This document shows positions 58,212 to 64,000 of a stretch of 64,000 nucleotides of DNA, in pieces. The stretch is taken from contig OX359282.1 in assembly GCA_947179155.2 (NCBI GenBank), forward strand, positions 2,309,001-2,373,000. The letters run 5' to 3'. The notes under the pieces were generated by a model. The model made no database searches. It was not told the origin of the DNA and saw only the letters and a program-made list of their open reading frames with translations. Origin of the DNA: Hedera helix. Lineage: Eukaryota; Streptophyta; Magnoliopsida; Apiales; Araliaceae. The first letter of the stretch is position 1. The number at the start of each line of letters is the position of its first letter. The position numbers and the translations under genes are program-made.

Positions 58212-59562
58212 CAAGCTCTGCACAAACCCATGCGAGTCTACCAAGGGTGATGGAACTGTTTTCAATGAGTGTTGAGCCCCTGCACAACATAACAAAATTG
58301 TTAGGAAATTTGTTCACAGTATAGATACATGTCGAGGTTACACAAAAGGTACATGCATACTGAAGAGAAAAGAATGGTCAACACAAGGATAACATGAGGA
58401 TCAAGCAATCACCTCAGCATGTTGAAGTATTGGAACTAAGGATGATATTTAGGAGAAATTTCTTGACGAACCTGAAATAGGAAGTTCAAAACATGGTGAA
58501 AACACTTCAATCTGCGAAGTAGTAACCATTATCAGATTTTAGCAGGGGGAAGAAGTGAACTGATAATGAGCATGCATTCACTCCTACATAACTTGGAATC
58601 AATGTAACTTCATAGGAGTTAGCAATCAATACTCAATCAGGAATGATCATCTTAAATGATTATCTTAGCATGAAAAAACTTACTTGCTTGAATAGAACCT
58701 CATACGTTTTTGTGGCGCAACGCCAAATACAAATAGGATATAGATTACGAATCTGTAATTTAGTATTGGAAACATTAGTTACCCATACATAAAACAAAGA
58801 ATTTGAAATCCACAAATATTCTACATAATGTTAGAATGAACAGAAAATGCAAGAGTGCATGCCACATAATTTTTTTGGCAAATTCAAATGCATTTGCATC
58901 AAAACATAACTGCATGTATGAGTCATGCACTGGCATGCCTATTCATTTTAAAACGGATATCCAAGTACATAAAGCACACCTTCCACACAGTATATTGACA
59001 TGGTATCTGAATTATATCAGAATTTGCCAACTTTTAGCTATTGCAAAATTATAGAACAACTGATACGTTTCTCCAAAAATTTGTCACCAAACTCATAATA
59101 ATGTCATACGATAGAGGCAACAGATGGAAGCAAAAATAAGTAAAGACTATATGCAGTTCAACTAAAGAAATGGACCTGGAATTCTTTTTAGAGTCTTGTT
59201 AAATAGGATCATTTTTATTATTGCAAACATATGTAAAAGCCAAAATTTTCTATGCTACTTTGGTTACAGCTATATAGAAAAAGAATGCATTCAAAGCTAT
59301 ATTATGAAGAATGGTGATAATACAGCTTAAAGAGGCGAATTCACCTTGATTGCTAATTCTCCAATTGCCCTACACGCATTATTAGCCATTGAGACATTTT
59401 CCTTCAGCTTCGGAGTGTTCTGCAGAAACATATACCTTGACTAAATGGTAATACTACTGCAAAATAATCGAAAGGATCTAGATCCAAAGTCCACTTACCA
59501 GATGCTTAGCACCAACATCAAGAAATTCAGGCAACCGAGGGTGCAAATGAATGGGACAAACA
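58212..59562 (-). pseudogene. Transportin-1 gene fragment, Q2
   Basis: Same four exons as the Q1 fragment: A 59562-59499, B 59419-59345, C 58471-58413, D 58279-58212. Shared lesions are the Trp-to-Arg change in exon B and the short deletion and early stop in exon D, so these came before the duplication. Private lesions are a 13-bp deletion in exon C (59 bp instead of 72, shifting frame), Gln-to-His near the end of exon A, and VCAEL for VCPEL. Unlike Q1, the exon D acceptor (gtgcag) is intact. Non-functional. Confidence 0.87.
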
Positions 59563-59957
59563 TAATCAATCACCAAATTATCAAAGTAGTACAGGACAAA
59601 CTGAGTTATGTTCAAGAATTTGGACCTAAAAAACTCACCGTATGTGCATATTAACACATAGAGACACAATTAATTCACAGTGGGTGTCTGTATACTTTAT
59701 ATGTGTGATAACGTGTGTGTGTGTGTGTGTGAGTATAGCAGTGGGTGGGTGTGAAAGTAACTTACCAAACAACCAAATCAAACCCAAATCAAGCCTCCTC
59801 CGTTCGCCTCCTCACGCCCAAATCCTCCATTCCTCTCCTCGTTGTATGTGTATATGTTTGCAGTAGAGAGGAAGAGGGAAAGGAAGTGAGAGAGGGAATC
59901 ATCGCCGGTGAAGAAGGAAGAGGGAATAGCCGGTGAAGAAGGAAGAGGGAATAGCCG

Positions 59958-59982
59958 GTGAGCACAAAGCAAACTATTCTTT
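59958..59982 (+). pseudogene. U5 snRNA 5'-stem fragment, Q2
   Basis: Identical in form to 38821-38845: the U5 5' arm fused to the downstream spacer. Confidence 0.8.
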
Positions 59983-60485
59983 ATTATTCTTTAGGTGAAA
60001 GGTAAAATAGTACTCTCATTTCACAAAACGAGTCTAGTTAGCCATTTTTTTGTTGTTTCACATAAAGTCCTTTAGTATAAAATATCACAATGTACTCAAG
60101 TTTGATTTCATATATTTTTATCACGCCTTTACTACTAAACTAACAAGTACTACTAACTACTTAACATCTTTAAAGGTAAAATATTAAACAATATCTTTAA
60201 CATTTTATGAGGTTGCGAATGCGACCATTTTTGTGAAACCGATGCAGTATATATAACCTTACATGTATGAAGAAGTATCAATTGTTAAATAATCTTGCAA
60301 TTTATTTAGATGCACTACTGCAGGATTATTGTTCACCTGTATGGTTCTATTGTTTCCCAATATGACAGGATTATAATAATGAGAGTGGAGTTGTGGAAGT
60401 AGAGACTAGAAAGAAGGAGCAAGAAGATTAGAGTGCAATTTATAAGTGTATTACAGTTGAAACTGAAAGGCCTTGATGCAACCAA

Positions 60486-63400
60486 TGTAACAACCCAGGA
60501 TTTTACAGAATTTTAAATAAGGATTATGATTAATTAAGTAAAGGATAGCAGTAAAACCCAGTGTTTAATGTTAAATGTATCAAGGAATGTTTTGTTATGT
60601 AAGCAATGTGCTAAATGACCTATGTGGTTAATTAAATATGTGTGTATATATGTATATTTGGCAAGATATAGATAGAAGGATTTAAAGTTTATAAAATAAT
60701 GGAATGAGAAAAGAGTATGTGAATTGATACTTAGTTATGAGTATTAACAGTAAGCTAAAGGAATAGGCCCTGAGAGGCTAAGTGATAGAAATGATTAGAT
60801 AATGTATGACTTTATGAGTTGAGGAAGGAAAGAGCAGTTTGACCTAATATGTATATTATGGATTTAAAGAATAATGAGGATAATGATTTGTTAATATTGT
60901 GAAGTTATGCAGAAATTGATATTAGGAATTGAAATTAGTTATGTAGTTACACGATGTGTAGAAATGGAAAATAATACCCCGAGAATGTATATAAAGGATG
61001 TTGTATGCAAGAAAGTTATAAATTAGCAGATGTGTGTAAAGTAAACGAATCAGTGGACGTTAAAGTTGAAATCAAGACATTATGAGTTAAAAAGGATAAA
61101 TGATGATGGGATTTTGGTAATCTGATTGAGGTCGCTTCTCAATGAAGTGGTTTATGGAAAAATGAGCAAGTTGACGATATTGAGATAATTGAAATTCAAG
61201 GAATTGATTTATTGATGGAACCAAAAAAAAAAAAAAAAAAAAAAAGGGGTTCGTAAATAATTAAGGATGAATATTATGCAAAATTGGCAATTATGGCTAA
61301 TTGTTATGAGTAATTGATGAAATTGGTATTTTGAAGTGTGACAAGAGATTTGGGACAAGTTAAGTATGGAGTAATTTGATGAGGAATAAAATTCAAGTTT
61401 TATGAAACAAATTTGGATCAAAATGGAATTAAAATGGATAAGTTAGGATTTAATTGGGATTTAATTTCCTAGATTTTCTGGCTAATGACCATATTGCCCT
61501 TGATAAGTTGGGAAATGACCTTGGTGTCCTATAATGGCTTAATGTCCAAATTGCCATTGAAATTCTATGTGAAATGACCTATGTAGCCTTAACCATACAA
61601 GTTAAGTTAACTAAAGGTAGGTTAAGTGCTGGAAATTATATACATAATATGTATATATCTATATTGTAAGCATATTTTGGCTAAGTCCATTCTATTATCA
61701 GCAAGTTTCGAAGATGCTAGAAAGAGAGAGAAATGAGAAGAAACCATGGAGGTTCAAGGAGAAAGCTTAAAGATTTACAAGCTATGATGGTTAAATGACT
61801 AAGGAGCAAGAAGGAAAAATGAAGTACTCAACATGAGGAAGCTATACATGTAAAGAAGCTTGGCATACACAAAGGTATAACCATGTTCTTGTTTCAAAGT
61901 TTGATGTTTATGAGTTTAAGTTTAAGAATAAGAGTAGCCATGCATGTATCTATGGAGATACATGTTGATTATGTGATTTGCATGCTATGTATGTGATTTA
62001 CTATAAAACTCCAAGTGTTCAAGTTGTATAACAAAGGTGGTGAGTATTTAGGTATGATTTCAAGCTAAAGATCATGATTTATTGGTTAATCATGCAATAT
62101 ATGTTGGTAGTTGGTTGAAAACCTAGTTGAAAGATATGATTATGTTGGAAATATGTGAATGTTCATGCTAGATAGTATTATGAGTACACAAATGAAAGAG
62201 AAGCATGCTTGGATTAAGGAAAATGTAATATTAAGTTATGACTTAAAGAGGATTATGTGTTATAAGGGGTTAGATTTGATGAAAACCTAATTGAGAGTGA
62301 TAACTATGTTGAATACATGAAAAATCTCATGTTAGATAGCATACAAGAGGCTTTGAAGATTATGAAACATGTTTTGTGTAAGGAAATACAATATTAGGCT
62401 ATACTTTTTGTGTAGACAACGTAATAATCTGTAAAGTGTATTGGAAGATACTTATGGAAGTTGTGAGAATGTACAAAGTTGTTAAAATTATATGTGGTTG
62501 CCTATGTGGTGTATAGAGTGTATGAACTTAAGATGAGTTAAGTTTGAAATTGAAAGTTGGCAAAATTGCTATCAATATGTGAATTATGGCTATTACTGGA
62601 AATTGAAAGCTAAATGAGGCCAAATGGTAAGTTTTATGTAAATATATGTGTTTGAGTTGAATTGGAAGTTATTAGGTGTCGATGGCGATAATTATGGACT
62701 TTAAACGATTTAAAACGTTCGCCGACGCCTAAAACGAGTTAATTTGGAAAAAGAAATTCAAATGAAAGTAATAAACGTTTTGAAATCTCATACAAGTTAT
62801 ATATGTGCTATATGTGCTAAGGGACATGTTAGAAACAATTTTCATAACAAGGAGTCGAGGATTGGAATTTGAGTTAAGTTTTTGAAAATTGAAAGTTTTG
62901 AAATTGGATGAGAAATCCAAAGGTGTGATTTTTGGCAAATTTGAGGAATTAAAGATGAAATGGAGTCAAATGAGTCATGTTTATGTTAATACACGTGTCT
63001 AGGTTATTTTGGAAGTTAACGGAATGAAAATTGAGTGAAATGGCGATTCGAACGATCGAAATCGATCGTTTCGAATCGAAATGGAGTTTAACGGACAAAA
63101 GTTGCCTCGTGCGAAATTTTATGGTTTTGAAAGTTGGGACATGTCATTTATGACTTATATGAACTATGTCAAGTGTTGGAATTGAGTTTTGAAGCAATTG
63201 CCCAAAAATCACAAAGTTGCAAAAGTTGAGTTTTAAAATTCTGAAAATTTTTCTAAGTATAGAAACGTGTTGAACAACCCTCCTAGGGGCTAGTGTATCT
63301 CTACTTTTAAGAATCCAAATGTGTAAAGTAGTATTTTTATAAAATACTAGGTAGTGAGGTCTATATGTGGTCCAAATTTCAGCTCAATTGGAGTTAAGAT

Positions 63401-64000
63401 GAAGAAATTAAAAATCGGCAAAGGTAGTGCAAAAATCAGATTCCAGAATTTGAACATGGCGCCCCGGCGCCATGTTTTGTACTAAAAGTGGCGCCCCGGC
63501 GCAATGTTACTGTTCATCGACCGAGAAGATTTCGCGGCCAGCGAGCCCTGGCGGCGCCGGGGCGGAGTTACTGTTCATTTAAAAATTTTTTAAGCTTCCG
63601 AAATGCTATATTTTGATATGGAATGATAAAGATGAGTTATGTAAGCCCTAAATAGATAAAGAATGATCAAAATAAAGGATGTTAAGGTATAATGGAATGA
63701 CAAATGGAAGAACATAACATGCCTAAAGTTAAGCCAAAGCATGATTTAAAGTTATGAAAAGGTCGGGGGCAATGTGGGATGTATTACTAACCTACATAGG
63801 GTGTAATACATCAAATGTAATGTGATTAGAGATTAATGGTCAAGCGATTATGATCTAAGTTTTATAAGTCATATGAAATTATGATCCTATATTAATGAAT
63901 ATAGGTTGTATATTTTCAGACAGCGCTCAATGAAGCAATCCAAGGCAAGAAGGGATGGAAAGGCTAAACGAGGCAATAGAGGTTAAGTAATAAATGCGGT
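60486..64000 (+). mobile_element. Start of a long-LTR retrotransposon, open at the window end
   Basis: Begins TGTAACAACCCAGG exactly where Q2 stops matching Q1. Flank 'gatgcaacca' is continuous in Q1, so the target sequence is ACCAA (60481-60485). At least 3.5 kb follow with no coding frame, no PBS and no PPT, so all of it may be LTR. U5-like phrases ('ttcagctcaattggagtta' near 63380 and 'gttactgttcat') suggest plus orientation. It holds a long A-run at about 61217-61244 and GC-rich inverted repeats near 63453-63565. Probably Ty3/Gypsy. Confidence 0.65.
63453..63565. repeat. GC-rich inverted repeats in the LTR
   Basis: 63453-63476 is a perfect inverted repeat with arms AACATGGCGCC and GGCGCCATGTT around CC. 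Related GC blocks are at 63490-63502 and 63550-63565. 'gttactgttcat' follows the second and third blocks (63506-63517 and 63567-63578). Confidence 0.85.

Larger units (their letters stand above)
57505..60485. repeat. Duplicated block Q, copy 2
   Basis: Counterpart of 36386-39545, cut at 60485 by a further insertion. Copy-specific changes include an extra 24-bp tandem unit near 59930-59956 (agccggtgaagaaggaagag) and a 13-bp deletion in the transportin exon C. Confidence 0.92.

Overview
The window is nuclear DNA of a flowering plant, probably a eudicot. It is AT-rich and intron-like, with plant LTR retrotransposons (Athila and chromovirus-like), a plant L1-type LINE, MITEs, plant-type snRNA promoters and fragments of two plant genes. 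I see no complete, clearly functional protein-coding host gene. Proteins are intact mainly in transposons; the host signal is small RNA genes and broken gene copies.

Three blocks each occur twice, in direct orientation. R is 1-3060 and 53490-56545, P is 20325-36383 and 42719-51829, Q is 36386-39545 and 57505-60485. Copies look about 97-98% alike by eye. P carries a small-RNA cluster: a U5 snRNA gene, a U2 snRNA gene about 0.9 kb downstream, and U3 snoRNA sequence. U5 and U2 have plant USE-like and TATA-like elements at RNA polymerase II spacing. Q carries a broken, intron-containing piece of a transportin-1 (karyopherin beta-2) gene fused to leftovers of the same U5-U2 region. R is mostly a long-LTR remnant and its flank.

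Layout: 1-3060 block R1; 3703-4462 a decayed terminal exon of a CCCH/KH zinc-finger gene (minus strand); about 6240-7570 a probable old LTR; 7640-8473 a Copia-like remnant; 8853-19085 a nearly intact Athila (Ty3/Gypsy) element on the minus strand with one long gag-pol frame; 20325-36383 block P1, with a gag-only Ty3/Gypsy element (21498-26437) and a 5'-truncated LINE (28964-30829) inserted in it; 36386-39545 block Q1; 39552-42720 a solo-LTR-like segment; 42719-51829 block P2, which keeps the empty sites of both P1 insertions; 53490-56545 block R2; 56791-57065 a foldback MITE; 57505-60485 block Q2; 60486-64000 the start of another long-LTR element that runs off the window.

The duplicated blocks date events against each other. 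The P duplication came before the gag-only element and the LINE. The transportin and U5 rearrangements came before the Q duplication. Each copy then gathered its own lesions: a U5 stem mutation in P1, different splice and frame lesions in Q1 and Q2, and different simple-repeat lengths.
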